This document shows positions 25,856 through 39,842 of a stretch of 64,000 nt of DNA, piece by piece. Origin of the DNA: Deltaproteobacteria bacterium. GTDB lineage: Bacteria > Myxococcota > Kuafuiibacteriia > Kuafuiibacteriales > Kuafuiibacteriaceae. The translations under genes were made by a program, and so were the position numbers. Position 1 is the first letter of the stretch. Each line of letters starts with the position of its first letter. Under the pieces are notes generated by a model that was given only the letters and a program-made list of their open reading frames with translations, was not told the origin of the DNA and did no database searches. The stretch lies in assembly GCA_020632995.1 (NCBI GenBank), contig JACKEN010000012.1, forward strand, positions 1 to 64,000. The letters run 5' to 3'.

Positions 25856-28800
25856 ATGACCGAGGGGTTCTCCAACAAGGGCACCTGGAGGTGGTACCAA
25901 GGAGGGGTGCTGGTCTCGCGCGTCGCCGTCCTCATACTTGTTGGTCTGGCCGAGTTGGTCGTATCTGGGCGGCCGGCTGAAGCGGCCGAGCTGCGCCTCG
26001 CGGGCCGGATCGTGCGCGCGGACCCGTCGCGACCGGCGCCCGCCGTCGGCAAGGCAGCTTACATCTTCTCGACGCGGGCCCTGCCGCGCTCCACCTGGCG
26101 GGAGGCGGCGCAGGCAGGCCTGCAGTACCTCGGGGTGGCCGGGCCCCACGTCTACGTGGCGCTCCGGTCCGACGAGCGTGACCCGCGGCGATGGCTGGCC
26201 CGCCCCGAGATCGTGGGCACCGCGCTCGTCGCGGACGTCGACAGGGTCGACACCGACGCGCTCCCGTTGCTCGGCGCGCCCTACGATCGCCTGCCGAGCC
26301 CCCTGGCGGTGACGGTGTGGCCCGAGACGCCGGCCGGCGTCGCGCGGGCCCTGCTCCCCGAGGCGGAGGGCCGTCGCCTCCCGGTCGATCCGCAGGAGGC
26401 CTTGCGCGAGGAGCGGGTGTTCCACCTGCCGGCGTCGGCGAGCACCGGCCTGAGGCTCCAGGCCCTGGCCGCCTCGCCCTGGGTGGCGGCGCTGTCGGTG
26501 GACGCGCCGAGGATCGCCTTCAACGCCGCGTCGCGGGCGCTGTCGCACGCGGACGCGCTGAGTGTTGCGCCCTACGGCCTCGACGGCTCGGGGGTGGTGG
26601 TCGGCCACTGGGACGGCGGCAGCGTGGCGAGCAACCACCCCGACTTCCAGGGGCGGGTGCAGAACTACGAGCAGCAGGGCACGAACTCCCACGCGACGCA
26701 CACCGCCGGCACCATCCTCGGGGCGGGGCTGGGGAACAGCGCGGCCGAGGGCTTCGCGCCGGGGGCCACCATGGTCGCTTACGACTTCTACGGCGATCCC
26801 ACCGCCGAGCGCCGCGAGGCGAAGCACCAGCACTACCACGAGCACGACAACCACTCGTGGGGCTCCACCTCCACCGCGTTCGGGAGCTACGACAGCACGG
26901 CGCGGGAGTTCGACCTCGACTGCCGTGACCTGTTCCTGCTCGGCCTGAAGGCGGCGGGGAACGAGGGCTCGAGCAGCCAGGTGGTGGTGAACAACTACGG
27001 CTTCGACTCGCTGCCGCCCGACTCCACGACCAAGAACTCGCTCGTGGTGGGGGCCACCGACGACGACGGTGACCTCACCAGCTTCTCGAGCCGCGGTCCC
27101 ACCGACGACGGCCGGATCAAGCCCGACCTGTGCGGCAACGGGCTGAACGTCTACTCGACCCTGCCCGGCGGCGGGTACGGGAACATGAGCGGCACCAGCA
27201 TGGCCACGCCCTCGGTCACCGGCATGGTCACGCTCCTCGCCCAGCTCTTCAAGCAGAAGCACCAGGGGCTGCGCTGGGCCCCCGACATGGCCCGGGCGGT
27301 GATGATCCACACCGTCACCGACGTGTTCCACCGCGGCCCCGACTATCGCCACGGGTGGGGCAACGCGGACGCGCAGGCCGCCGCGAACCTGATCCTGGCC
27401 GACGCCGACGCCCCCGGCACCCGCCTGGTGCGGGGCGCGGTGCGCGAGGGCGAGACCTGGAGCGTGGAGCTCGAGGTGGGGGCGGGCGCCCCCGAGCTGA
27501 AGGTCACCGCGAGCTGGCTCGACGCGTTCTCGGACTCCACCGCCCAGCGCCGGCTGATCCACGACCTCGACCTCGAGCTGGTGTCGCCCTCGGGGCAGGT
27601 CTACTTGCCGTGGTCACTCGACGGCGACAACCCCTTCGACGACGCGGTGCGGACCGCGCGCAACACGGTGGACAACGTGGAGCAGGTGCTGGTGGACCAG
27701 CCCGAGGCCGGCACGTGGACCGCGCGGGTGATCGGGACCTCCATCACCGACCCGAACCTCACCGTGCAGGGCTTCGTCCTCGCGACCAGCCACCGGGCGG
27801 TGCGGGACTTCGAGCGCCTCTACGCCGACCTGGGCCCGTCCGGCGCCGCCATCCCCGACAACGACCCGGCGGGGCTCAGCCTCCCGTTCGAGGTCACCGA
27901 CGGCCGCGCGGTGAAGGGGGTGCGCCTGCGGCTCGACATCCAGCACGAGGCGCGGGGCAACCTCCGGATCGAGCTGGTCCACCCCGACGGGGCCCGGGTC
28001 ACCCTGGAGAACGACGACACCTCCACCCGGCGCGACATCTACGCAATCTATCCTGACACGCGCTCCTACGACGACGACGTGGTGGCGCTCCAGGGGCGCC
28101 CGGGGCAGGGCACCTGGCAGGTGGTGGTGGTCGACACCCAGGGCGGCAACACCGGGGTGGTGCGCCACGCGGTGCTGGAGCTCGACCTCGAGGGGCCGCC
28201 GCCGCCGCCCCCCAACCAGCCGCCGGTGGCCAACGCCGGCCCCGACCAGACGGTGGACGCGGAGACCCAGGTGGCCCTCGATGGCAGCGCGAGCAGCGAC
28301 CCGGACGGCGACCCCCTGACCTTCGCGTGGCAGCAGCAGTCGGGCCCGTCGGTCACCTTGATCGACGCCAACACCGCGCAACCCAGCTTCACCGCCCCCA
28401 CCGTGAAGGAGGAGTCCGTGCTCGTGTTCCGGCTCGCGGTGGACGACGGGCAGGGCGGCGCGGCCCAGGACGACGTGGCGATCACCGTGATCCCGGTGGA
28501 GGTCGGCCCGGTGAACCAGCCGCCGGTCGCGCGCGTGGCGGCGGAGCTGGTGGTGCCGCCCGGCGCCGCGGTGGTGCTCGACGCGTCGGCCTCCTCGGAC
28601 CCCGACGGCGACCCCCTGGCCTTCGCGTGGACCCAGGTGGCGGGGTCTGAGGTGACCCTCCTCGCCGCGGACGCGGTGCGGGCCAACTTCACCGCCCCCG
28701 AGACCGACGCGACGGTGGAGCTCGCGTTCCAGGTCCAGGTCTCGGACCCCTCGGACGAGGTGGACCTCGGCCGCATCACGGTGCGGGTGGTGCCCGGCGC

Positions 28801-28966
28801 CCCCGAGCCGGAGGTCCAGGAGCCCACCCCCGAGCCCCAGGCGGAGTCGGTGAACGGCGTCGTCAACGGAGGTTGCGGATGCTCTGATGCCGATGCGCCA
28901 GCGGAGGGCGCGGCGCTCGTGGCGTTGGCGTTGGTTGGGTGGGGGCTCCGGCGCAGGCGACGCTGA
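25856..28966 (+). CDS. Subtilisin-like protease with P-domain, PKD-like domains and MYXO-CTERM
   Basis: 1036 aa from the ATG at 25856; a GTG at 25907 is also possible. A signal (VAVLILVGLAELVVS) is followed by a ~200-aa propeptide. The S8 domain has Asp253 (GHWDGG), His279 (SHATHTAGT) and Ser448 (GTSMATPS). Next come a jelly-roll, a proprotein-convertase P-domain (FEVTDGRAVKGVRLRLDI), two PKD-like repeats (VANAGPDQTVDAETQVALDG and a copy) and a C-terminus CGCS with a hydrophobic helix and RRRRR. The enzyme is expected to be surface-anchored and then released; it suits predatory or saprophytic protein digestion. Confidence 0.93.
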   Translation: MTEGFSNKGTWRWYQGGVLVSRVAVLILVGLAELVVSGRPAEAAELRLAGRIVRADPSRPAPAVGKAAYIFSTRALPRSTWREAAQAGLQYLGVAGPHVYVALRSDERDPRRWLARPEIVGTALVADVDRVDTDALPLLGAPYDRLPSPLAVTVWPETPAGVARALLPEAEGRRLPVDPQEALREERVFHLPASASTGLRLQALAASPWVAALSVDAPRIAFNAASRALSHADALSVAPYGLDGSGVVVGHWDGGSVASNHPDFQGRVQNYEQQGTNSHATHTAGTILGAGLGNSAAEGFAPGATMVAYDFYGDPTAERREAKHQHYHEHDNHSWGSTSTAFGSYDSTAREFDLDCRDLFLLGLKAAGNEGSSSQVVVNNYGFDSLPPDSTTKNSLVVGATDDDGDLTSFSSRGPTDDGRIKPDLCGNGLNVYSTLPGGGYGNMSGTSMATPSVTGMVTLLAQLFKQKHQGLRWAPDMARAVMIHTVTDVFHRGPDYRHGWGNADAQAAANLILADADAPGTRLVRGAVREGETWSVELEVGAGAPELKVTASWLDAFSDSTAQRRLIHDLDLELVSPSGQVYLPWSLDGDNPFDDAVRTARNTVDNVEQVLVDQPEAGTWTARVIGTSITDPNLTVQGFVLATSHRAVRDFERLYADLGPSGAAIPDNDPAGLSLPFEVTDGRAVKGVRLRLDIQHEARGNLRIELVHPDGARVTLENDDTSTRRDIYAIYPDTRSYDDDVVALQGRPGQGTWQVVVVDTQGGNTGVVRHAVLELDLEGPPPPPPNQPPVANAGPDQTVDAETQVALDGSASSDPDGDPLTFAWQQQSGPSVTLIDANTAQPSFTAPTVKEESVLVFRLAVDDGQGGAAQDDVAITVIPVEVGPVNQPPVARVAAELVVPPGAAVVLDASASSDPDGDPLAFAWTQVAGSEVTLLAADAVRANFTAPETDATVELAFQVQVSDPSDEVDLGRITVRVVPGAPEPEVQEPTPEPQAESVNGVVNGGCGCSDADAPAEGAALVALALVGWGLRRRRR

Positions 28967-28974
28967 CCGGGGTG

Positions 28975-30461
28975 CTACTGGAGGAGCTGGAACTCGATGC
29001 GGCGGTTCTCGGCGCGGCCGGCCGCGGTCTTGTTGTCGGCCTTGGGCTGCGCGGGGCCGTAGCCCTTGGCCACCAGGCGACCCTCGTCGATGCCCTTGCT
29101 CACCAGGTAGGCCTTCACCGCCTCGGCCCGGGCCTGGGACAGCGCGACGTTGGTCTCCTCCTTGCCGCGGTCGTCGGTGTGGCCGCTGATCTCGAGCCGC
29201 AGGTCGGTGAACTCGGCCAGCACCTTCGCCGCCTGGTCGAGGGTCTTGTTCGAGGACGCGCTGATCTTCGACGAGCCGGACGGGAAGTTGATGCCCTTGA
29301 TCGCGCCGGTGAAGCGCTGGACCGCTTGCGGGATCTCGTCGGGGCAGCCATCCGCGTCCTGGAAGCCGTTCTTGGTCTCGGGCTCGTCCTTGCACTTGTC
29401 GTCGGCGTCGTAGATGCCGTCGCCGTCGCTGTCGGGCGGGCAGCCGTTGGCCTCGGTGCCGGGCAGGTTGGGGCAGGCGTCGTTCGCGTCGAACACGCCG
29501 TCGCCGTCGGCGTCGGGCGGGCAGCCGTTGGCCTCGGTGCCGGCCACCTTCGGGCACTGGTCGACGTTGTCGAGGACGCCGTCGCCGTCGGCGTCACGCA
29601 CCGGGCAGCCGGTGGGGGCGGGGCCGGCCTCGGTGGGGCACTGGTCCTTGTCGTCGGTGAGGCCGTCGTCGTCGCTGTCGAGGGGGCAACCGTCCTTGCG
29701 CTTGCCGGGCACGGTCGGGCACTTGTCGAGGGCGTCCTTCACGCCGTCCTTGTCGCCGTCCACGTTGGGGCAGCCGTCGGGGGCGGTGCCCTCGACCTTC
29801 GGGCACTTGTCGACGCTGTTGGCGATGCCGTCGCCGTCGTCATCGGGCGGGCCGCCGGCGTGGCGACCGAACGCCACCGTCAGGCCGAGCAGGAGCTCGA
29901 AGTGGTTGGCGCCGCCGTCGCTGCCGTCGTCCGCCACCACCCGCGAGCTGCGGATGTGGCGGCCATCGAGGCGCACCCGAAGCGCTCGGTGATGTAGTAC
30001 TTGGCGCCGAGGCCCCAGTGGAACTCGGCGTCGGTGTCGCTCCCCACCACCTCGTTCTTCGAGCTGATGCCGAGGCCGCCGCCGCCGATCACCAGGAACG
30101 GGGTGAGGCGGCCGGGGTACTGCAGCACCGCGTGGGCGCGGATGTTGTAGATGAGCGCGCTGCCCGCGCCGTCCTTGGCGCCGCTGGGCATCAGGGCGCC
30201 CTCGAGCTCGGCGCCCACGTACTTGAAGGGGAAGAAGCCCGCGCGGAGGCCGAAGTCGGGGGCCACGCTCTTGAGCTCGCGGTGCTGCGCGTTCTCCCAG
30301 TCGTAGAGCTCGTGCTTCGAGGAGGGGAAGAGCAGGCCGACGAACCCACCCACCTCCAGGTGCATGTCGCGCACCGCCCAAGGATCGGCGGCGTCCTGAG
30401 CGAAGGCCGTAGCGGGGAGCGCCGCGGCGCAGAGGATCGTTGTGAGCAAGGGAGCTTTCAC
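28975..30461 (-). CDS. OmpA-family outer membrane protein with TSP3 repeats (frame break near 29977)
   Basis: About 495 aa if one G is restored. The N-terminal part, from the GTG at 30461, has a signal (LLTTILCAAALPATAFA) and a beta-barrel domain to YYITERF; one base is missing in a CCC run (GGG on the coding strand), and the sense resumes VRLDGRHIRSSR. Six or more thrombospondin type-3 calcium repeats (DADGDGVFDANDACPNLPG and relatives) lead to an OmpA C-terminal peptidoglycan-binding domain with INFPSGSSKIS and SQARAEAVKAYL. It links outer membrane to cell wall. Divergent from the PPTase gene. Confidence 0.85.
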
Positions 30462-30602
30462 GCGGCCTATCTTCCACAGCTCGAGGTGCTTGAACACAAT
30501 GAAGCGGGGTGTACCAACGACCGTACCAAACGGTGCACACCGCGCTCGGTTGGTGGTGACCGATCCTTGACGTCGCCGCGCCGACATCGTGGCATCCACA
30601 TC

Positions 30603-31292
30603 GTGGATCGTCTGGCGGTGCTCGAGGCGACGCTCAGGGCGCACTTCCCCGAGGAGGTGTCGCTGGCCGCGCTGTCTCTGGACGCCGCGGTGCCCCCGCT
30701 CCTCCCGGAGGAGGCGCCCTACGCCGAGCGGGCGGTGCCGCGTCGGCAGCAGGAGCTGGCGGTGGGGCGCTACCTCGCCCGGCGCCTCTTGTTCGAGCGC
30801 GGGGTGCCGTGGGCGCCGCTCTTGCGGCGAGAAGATCGCACCGTGGTGTGGCCGGAGGGCTTCGTCGGATCCATCAGCCACACCAAGGACATCTGCGTCG
30901 CCGCGGTGGCGCGGGCGGACGAGGTGCCTTGCCTGGGCGTGGACATCGAGGCGAGCACCGTCTCCGCCGCCATCCAGCCCAAGATCCTGCGCCCCGAAGA
31001 GCAGGCTGAGTTGTCGCACCTGCCCGCGCCCGAGCTCGCCCGCCGGGCTACCGGGGTGTTCTCGGCCAAGGAGGCCTTCTACAAGGCCCAGTACCCCACC
31101 ACCGAGACCTTCCTCGGCTTCATGGACGTGCGGCTGACCCACGAGGCCCAGCCGCAGCGCGTCACGGTGCGGGTGGTGCGGCCCGGGTCGCCCCTGCTCG
31201 GGCTGCAACTGTCCGGTTTCCTTGTGGAAGTGGACGCCTGGGTGGCCTCGGGGTTCTTCGGGGCGTGCCAGACGGTCGACGTCGACCGCTAG
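30603..31292 (+). CDS. 4'-phosphopantetheinyl transferase, EntD/Sfp type
   Basis: 229 aa from the GTG at 30603; the start is uncertain. It has the PPTase motifs GSISHTKD, GVDIE and FSAKEAFYKAQYP, with the Mg-binding Asp/Glu and the catalytic Lys. It transfers the phosphopantetheine arm of coenzyme A to carrier proteins of polyketide, peptide or siderophore synthases. No such synthase lies in this window, so it acts at a distance. Confidence 0.9.
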   Translation: MDRLAVLEATLRAHFPEEVSLAALSLDAAVPPLLPEEAPYAERAVPRRQQELAVGRYLARRLLFERGVPWAPLLRREDRTVVWPEGFVGSISHTKDICVAAVARADEVPCLGVDIEASTVSAAIQPKILRPEEQAELSHLPAPELARRATGVFSAKEAFYKAQYPTTETFLGFMDVRLTHEAQPQRVTVRVVRPGSPLLGLQLSGFLVEVDAWVASGFFGACQTVDVDR

Positions 31293-31361
31293 TACATCCT
31301 TCCTGGGTCACGGACCGGCCGGTCGTGCTATGGTGCGCCGCCCGCAACGGGAGGTGCACTT

Positions 31362-34535
<3,174 letters not shown>

Positions 34536-34537
34536 CT

Positions 34538-35321
34538 TCAGACCTCGGCCAGCGCCCGCATCACCTGGGCGCTCGCCTCGTCGGCCGGGAACACCAGCTC
34601 CACCCGCAGCTCGTCCAGGGTCACGTCGCGCGCCACGTCGAAGCGGACGATGGTGGTGACGGTGGTGACCAGCTGGTCGCCGAGCCGAAAGCGCGTGGTC
34701 ACCACCGGCGAGCCCGCCGCGGCCTCGGTGGCGGGCGGCCGGGGCACGTCGGCGAGGTGCTCCTCGAGGCGCTGGATCGCGGCGGCGATGGCCTCGGTGG
34801 GGCCCGTCGGACTCGCGGCGCATGATGTCGACCGCAGCCCAGCCTGCCTCGCCGATGTTCTCCATCATCGCGCGCACCGGGCTGCCGGGGGTGAAGACCG
34901 CGTCGATCCAGCCGAGGCGCTCGAGGTCGGGCACCAGCCGGCGGGCGGCGGCGTTGGCGTCGATGAGCCGGTAGGCGCGGTCGAAGACGAAGGCGGGGAA
35001 GGGTTCCTGCTGGGCGAGGAGGGTGTCGATGATGCGCTTGTAGGGCGACAGCGCGTCCGCGGTGAGCGGGCGCTCCGGGAACACCGGGCTGAGGCCCGCC
35101 GCGGTGAGCATGCGGTTTCGCTCCCTCAGCGGCACCTCGAGCGCCTCGGCCAGCCGGAGCACCACCGCCTGGCTGGGGCGCGAGCGCCCGGTCTCCACGA
35201 AGGAGAGGTAGCGGGGCGATGTGCCGGCCTCGGCCGCGAGGCGGAGCTGGCTCAGGCCACGGACCTGACGCCAGCGCCGCAGCTCGCGACCGAAGGGGCT
35301 GAGGCGGGCCTCCTGAGTCAT
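34538..35321 (-). CDS. XRE-family regulator with MmyB-like C-terminal domain (frame break near 34800)
   Basis: About 260 aa if one base is removed. It starts MTQEARLSPFGREL; an HTH_3 domain (LSQLRLAAEAGTSPRYLSF) is followed by a ligand-binding domain (PYKRIIDTLLAQQEPFPAFV) of the MmyB type. A GGGG run at 34799-34802 has one base too many; past it the frame reads PTEAIAAAIQRLEEHLADV to the stop. Its ATGA start overlaps the stop of the small membrane protein, so the two are coupled. It probably senses a fatty acid-like ligand and represses its own operon. Confidence 0.8.
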
Positions 35322-35755
35322 GCCGGGCGAGCCTGACCCATCGCCGGGCCTCGGGTCGAGCCCCGCGCGGCGAGCCGGAGCAGGGGCGGCAGGGCCAGGG
35401 CGAGGAAACCCAGGTTGCCGATGCCGTTCTGCCACGAGCCGTGGGCGAGGGACGCCCCGGTGTCCACCACGAACCAGACCACCACCCCGACCGCGATGGC
35501 CCGGGCGAACGCGGCGGGGCCCTGGTCCATCGCGCGGGCCCCCGCGATGAAGACGGCGCCCATCCCGGCGGTGAGGCCGCCGCAGACCCCGGCCCACAGC
35601 CCCGACTCCACCCCCGCGCCGCCCTGATAGCCGGTGATCGCCAGGCCGAGGGCGGTGTCGAGGAACGCAGGCGAGAAGGAGCCGATCGCGAAGGCGACGC
35701 CTCCGAGCACGTAGAACCACCCCGCCACCACCAACCAGCGCTTGTCAGTATCCAT
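35318..35755 (-). CDS. Small four-helix membrane protein
   Basis: 145 aa from the ATG at 35755; an ATG at 35803 would add 16 residues. Four hydrophobic segments (VVAGWFYVLGGVAFAIGSF, ALGLAITGYQGG, GGLTAGMGAVFIAGA, IAVGVVVWFVVDTGASLA) with short loops. It resembles small integral membrane proteins of unknown function. Its stop overlaps the XRE start by 4 nt, so the regulator probably controls it. Confidence 0.75.
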   Translation of the reverse strand: MDTDKRWLVVAGWFYVLGGVAFAIGSFSPAFLDTALGLAITGYQGGAGVESGLWAGVCGGLTAGMGAVFIAGARAMDQGPAAFARAIAVGVVVWFVVDTGASLAHGSWQNGIGNLGFLALALPPLLRLAARGSTRGPAMGQARPA

Positions 35756-35853
35756 TGCAGACCTCCATGCCGCTACGGTGGCGGAAGGAGGGAAGGGGGC
35801 CAATTCCCGGAAAGGGAAGGGCGCTGCGATTGACGGGAGGCGAGGCGGGGGCG

Positions 35854-36330
35854 TCAGCGGGCCGCAGCCTTCTTCGTGGCGGCCTTCTTCGTGGGCTTCT
35901 TCGCGGCGGCGGTCTTCTTCTTCGCGGCACCTTCTTCGCGCCCGCCTTCTTGGCCGCAGTCGCCTTGCTCGTCTTCGCTCCGGCCGCGGCCCGGTTCTCC
36001 GCCACCCGCGCCTCCACGATCGCCCGCACCAGCTTGTCGGGCAGCGGCGCCTCCGGCGTGAAGCGCACCGTGCCCTTGCTGCGCGAGAAGCCCGCCAGCG
36101 CGGCCTCGAAGCCCTCGAGCACGGTGCCGCTCAGCGGGTACAGGACGCGCAGTGCTCTCTGCTCGCCCCCAGCGCGACGAGCGGCTTGCCCTCGAAGCGG
36201 AAGGCCGGCAGCTGGTAGCTGATCGCCTCTTCCGCCTCGGGGACCACCGCCTGGATCACCCGGCGCAGCTTCTGCAATGCAGCTTGCTGCGCCTTCGGCA
36301 GAGCACCCAAGTATTCGTCGAAGGGGCTGC

Positions 36331-36334
<4 letters not shown>
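35854..36334 (-). CDS. DUF1801 (YdhG-like) protein with Lys/Ala tail (two frame breaks)
   Basis: From the GTG at 36334 it reads FDEYLGALPKAQQAALQKL and then EAEEAISYQLPAFRFEG, the DUF1801 signature of iron-chaperone-like proteins. Near 36143 the frame changes; the sense resumes YPLSGTVLEGFEAALAGF and RSKGTVRFTPEAPLPDKLV. Near 35930 a second change is needed to give a histone H1-like tail (AKKPTKKAATKKAAAR) and a stop at 35854. The Lys/Ala tail is common on DUF1801 proteins and suggests nucleic-acid contact. The start overlaps the acyl-CoA dehydrogenase stop by 4 nt. Confidence 0.7.
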
Positions 36335-37493
<1,159 letters not shown>

Positions 37494-37497
<4 letters not shown>

Positions 37498-38174
37498 GGA
37501 GCGGGATCTACAACCATGCCCGGCCCTGCGCCAGCGTCAGCCTGCGGATCCGCCCGCAGCCCGCGGAGGATGAACTCCGCGATCTGCTCCGCGATCACCT
37601 TGGGGTGGTGGTGGCGGGGCGGGTGCTCTTCCTTGCCGCCGGACTGGGCCCGGAGCACCCACTCCAGGGAGATCTCGTCGATCGCGCCGAACAGGGCGCG
37701 CCGGAAGATCGCGGGCTCGAGGTCCTTCCTGAACACCCCGCGCCCCTGGCCCTCCTCGAGGATCGCGCCGATGACCGAGAGGTAGCGCTTGAAGCCCTGC
37801 GGTCGGTACTCCTTGATGAAGCGCGCGCTCTGGCGCAGCTCCACCGTGAGCACCTGCATCAGGTGGGGCTGCTCGGAGACCAGCTTCAGGTGCTCCGCGA
37901 TGTACACCCGCATCTTGGTCTCGGGGTCGTCGATGCCGGCCAGGATGCCGCTGAGGCGCTCCATGATCTGCGCCATCTTCTCCTCGAAGAGGGAGATGAG
38001 GATGTCGTCCTTGGACTTGAAGTAGAGGTAGATGGTGCCGTCGGCGACGCCGGCCCGGTCCGCCACCTCCGACACCTTGGCGCCGAAGAAGCCCTTGTCG
38101 GCGAAGACCTCCACCGCGGCGTCGATGATCCGCTGGCGCTTGTCCTCCCGGGCGGTGCGTCGGGGGCTGCTCAC
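37494..38174 (-). CDS. TetR-family transcriptional regulator
   Basis: 226 aa from the GTG at 38174. The N-terminal HTH is typical (RIIDAAVEVFADKGFFGAKV and then DGTIYLYFKSKDDIL). The C-terminal domain resembles TetR regulators of fatty-acid genes (FadR of Bacillus type). It lies upstream of, and coupled to, the acyl-CoA dehydrogenase gene, so it likely responds to an acyl-CoA and regulates this operon. Confidence 0.88.
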
Positions 38175-38218
38175 CCCCCTCCGATACGTGCGCCCCAGCG
38201 GATAGGCAAGAGCGGCGG

Positions 38219-38845
38219 TCAGAGCGGATGCAAGCCGATTCGGATGATCCACGGGTCCACCGTGCCCGACCAGTGGCGGCCCACGGTGAGGGACACGTCG
38301 CCGAACTCGAGGATCCGGTAGGCGAGGCCGAGGTTGCCGCCCAGGGTGTAGTCCTTTCTTGCCGTCAGGCAGGAAGATCATCGGGGTGATGGTGAAGTGC
38401 ACGATGGGCCGGAGCGCCCACTCGTACCAGGTCACCAGGAGGCCGAAGGGCAGGCTGATCCCCACCTGGTTCCGCACCGCGTCGTAGGCGGGCTGGGTGT
38501 AGAGCAGCTCGAGGCCGAGGGTCAGGTGCAGCGGTGAGAAGACGCGGTACGAGACGTCCGCGGCGGCGCTCATCCCCACCTCCTCCGACGCGTCGTAGGG
38601 GCAGCCGAAGGGGATGAACTGGGCCGCCCGCAGCGCCGCGGGGCGCAGCCCGAAGGTCGTGTTGCCAGCGCAGGCCGACTGCAGCCGGCTGTACGTGCCG
38701 ATCCAGAGCCCGGTGGAGGCCGACCAGCGCCAGTCCTGGAACGCCTTCTCGTCCGCCCCCGGTGGCTTGTGGACCCAGTCGCCGGCGTGGGCCGCCCCTG
38801 GCTCAGGCACGCCACCGCCACCACCAACCCCGCCAGGCCCCGCAT
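38219..38845 (-). CDS. Exported outer-membrane-type protein (two frame breaks)
   Basis: About 207 aa after correcting two indels. ATG at 38845 opens a signal peptide (LAGLVVAVACLSQ). A missing base at the CCCC run 38795-38798 joins it to AAHAGDWVHKPPGADEKAF. The middle reads well (GLWIGTYSRLQSACAGNTT and later SPLHLTLGLELLYTQPA). An extra base in the TTT run at 38355-38357 shifts the last part, which should end YTLGGNLGLAYRILEFG to IIRIGLHPL. Alternating hydrophobic strands suggest a beta-barrel. Function unknown. Confidence 0.65.
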
Positions 38846-38924
38846 CGGCGCGCATCGTAGCAGGCCGGGCCACCCGGTGCTGCCCCGCTTGTGGTGGGCC
38901 CCGGGGACTCCGTATCCTCCGCCG

Positions 38925-39842
38925 GTGGCGACCCTGCGGCGGCTGGTGGACGGCGTGCTCATCCCGCTCGCCGCGCGCAGCCTGGTGGGACGCTCGCCCA
39001 CCTGCGCCGTCCGGCTGGACGACCGCTTCGTCTCGAGCGAGCACGCCAAGCTCCAGTGGAGCGGCGGGGTGTGGAAGATCCGCGACCTCGGCAGCCGCAA
39101 CGGGACCTTCGTCGACGGCCAGCGGGTCGAGCCAGGCACCCCGCGCCCCCTCGCGATCGGGGCCCGCATCGGGTTCGGCGACGAGGCCGCCGGGTTCGAG
39201 CTGGCGGACGCCTCCGCCCCGTCCGCCCTGGCCACCGACCTCGAGCGGGGCACGGTCCTGTCTGCGGTGGGCGAGGTGCTCGTGCTCCCGGACGATGAGC
39301 GGCCGGAGCTGACCGTCTACCCCGCCCCCGAGGGCGGATGGGTGGTCGAGGACACCGAGGGCGAGGTCCGCCCGGTCGAGGACCACGCGGTGGTGGTGGC
39401 GGGGGGGCGCAGCTTCCGCCTCGATCTCCCGGTGCTCTCCGAGGCCACCCCGATGCTCGACGTGGCCCTGACCCTCGCCAACGTGACCCTCGGGCTGGCG
39501 GTGAGCGCGGACGAGGAGCGGGTGGTGACCTCGGTGCGCCTGCGCGGCCAGGAGGTCGCTCGCCTCGAGCCGCGAGAGCACGCGTACCTCCTGGTGACCC
39601 TGGCCCGGGCCCGAGCCGAGGACCACCACCTGGCCCCCGAGGAGCGTGGGTGGCGTGACGTGGAGCGGCTCCTCAAGATGCTCCGGCTGGACAGCAACGC
39701 CCTCAACGTCTCGATCCACCGCGCCCGCCAGCAGCTGGCCAACACCGGGGTGGAGGGGGCGGCGGGGATCATCCAGACCCGGCGCGGTCAGCGCCGGCTG
39801 GGCACCGATCGGTTCGAGGTGGTGCGGCTGGAGGACGGGTGA
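38925..39842 (+). CDS. FHA-domain protein with C-terminal winged-helix-like domain
   Basis: 305 aa from the GTG at 38925. The FHA domain has LVGRSPTCAVRLDD, then SSEHAKLQW and SRNGTFVDG, which bind phosphothreonine. The C-terminal part (LEPREHAYLLVTLARARAED and then LNVSIHRARQQLANTG) resembles the OmpR/SARP-type winged helix used for DNA binding. It ends with a GTGA overlap with the kinase gene. The kinase probably phosphorylates a protein that this FHA domain reads. Confidence 0.82.
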   Translation: MATLRRLVDGVLIPLAARSLVGRSPTCAVRLDDRFVSSEHAKLQWSGGVWKIRDLGSRNGTFVDGQRVEPGTPRPLAIGARIGFGDEAAGFELADASAPSALATDLERGTVLSAVGEVLVLPDDERPELTVYPAPEGGWVVEDTEGEVRPVEDHAVVVAGGRSFRLDLPVLSEATPMLDVALTLANVTLGLAVSADEERVVTSVRLRGQEVARLEPREHAYLLVTLARARAEDHHLAPEERGWRDVERLLKMLRLDSNALNVSIHRARQQLANTGVEGAAGIIQTRRGQRRLGTDRFEVVRLEDG

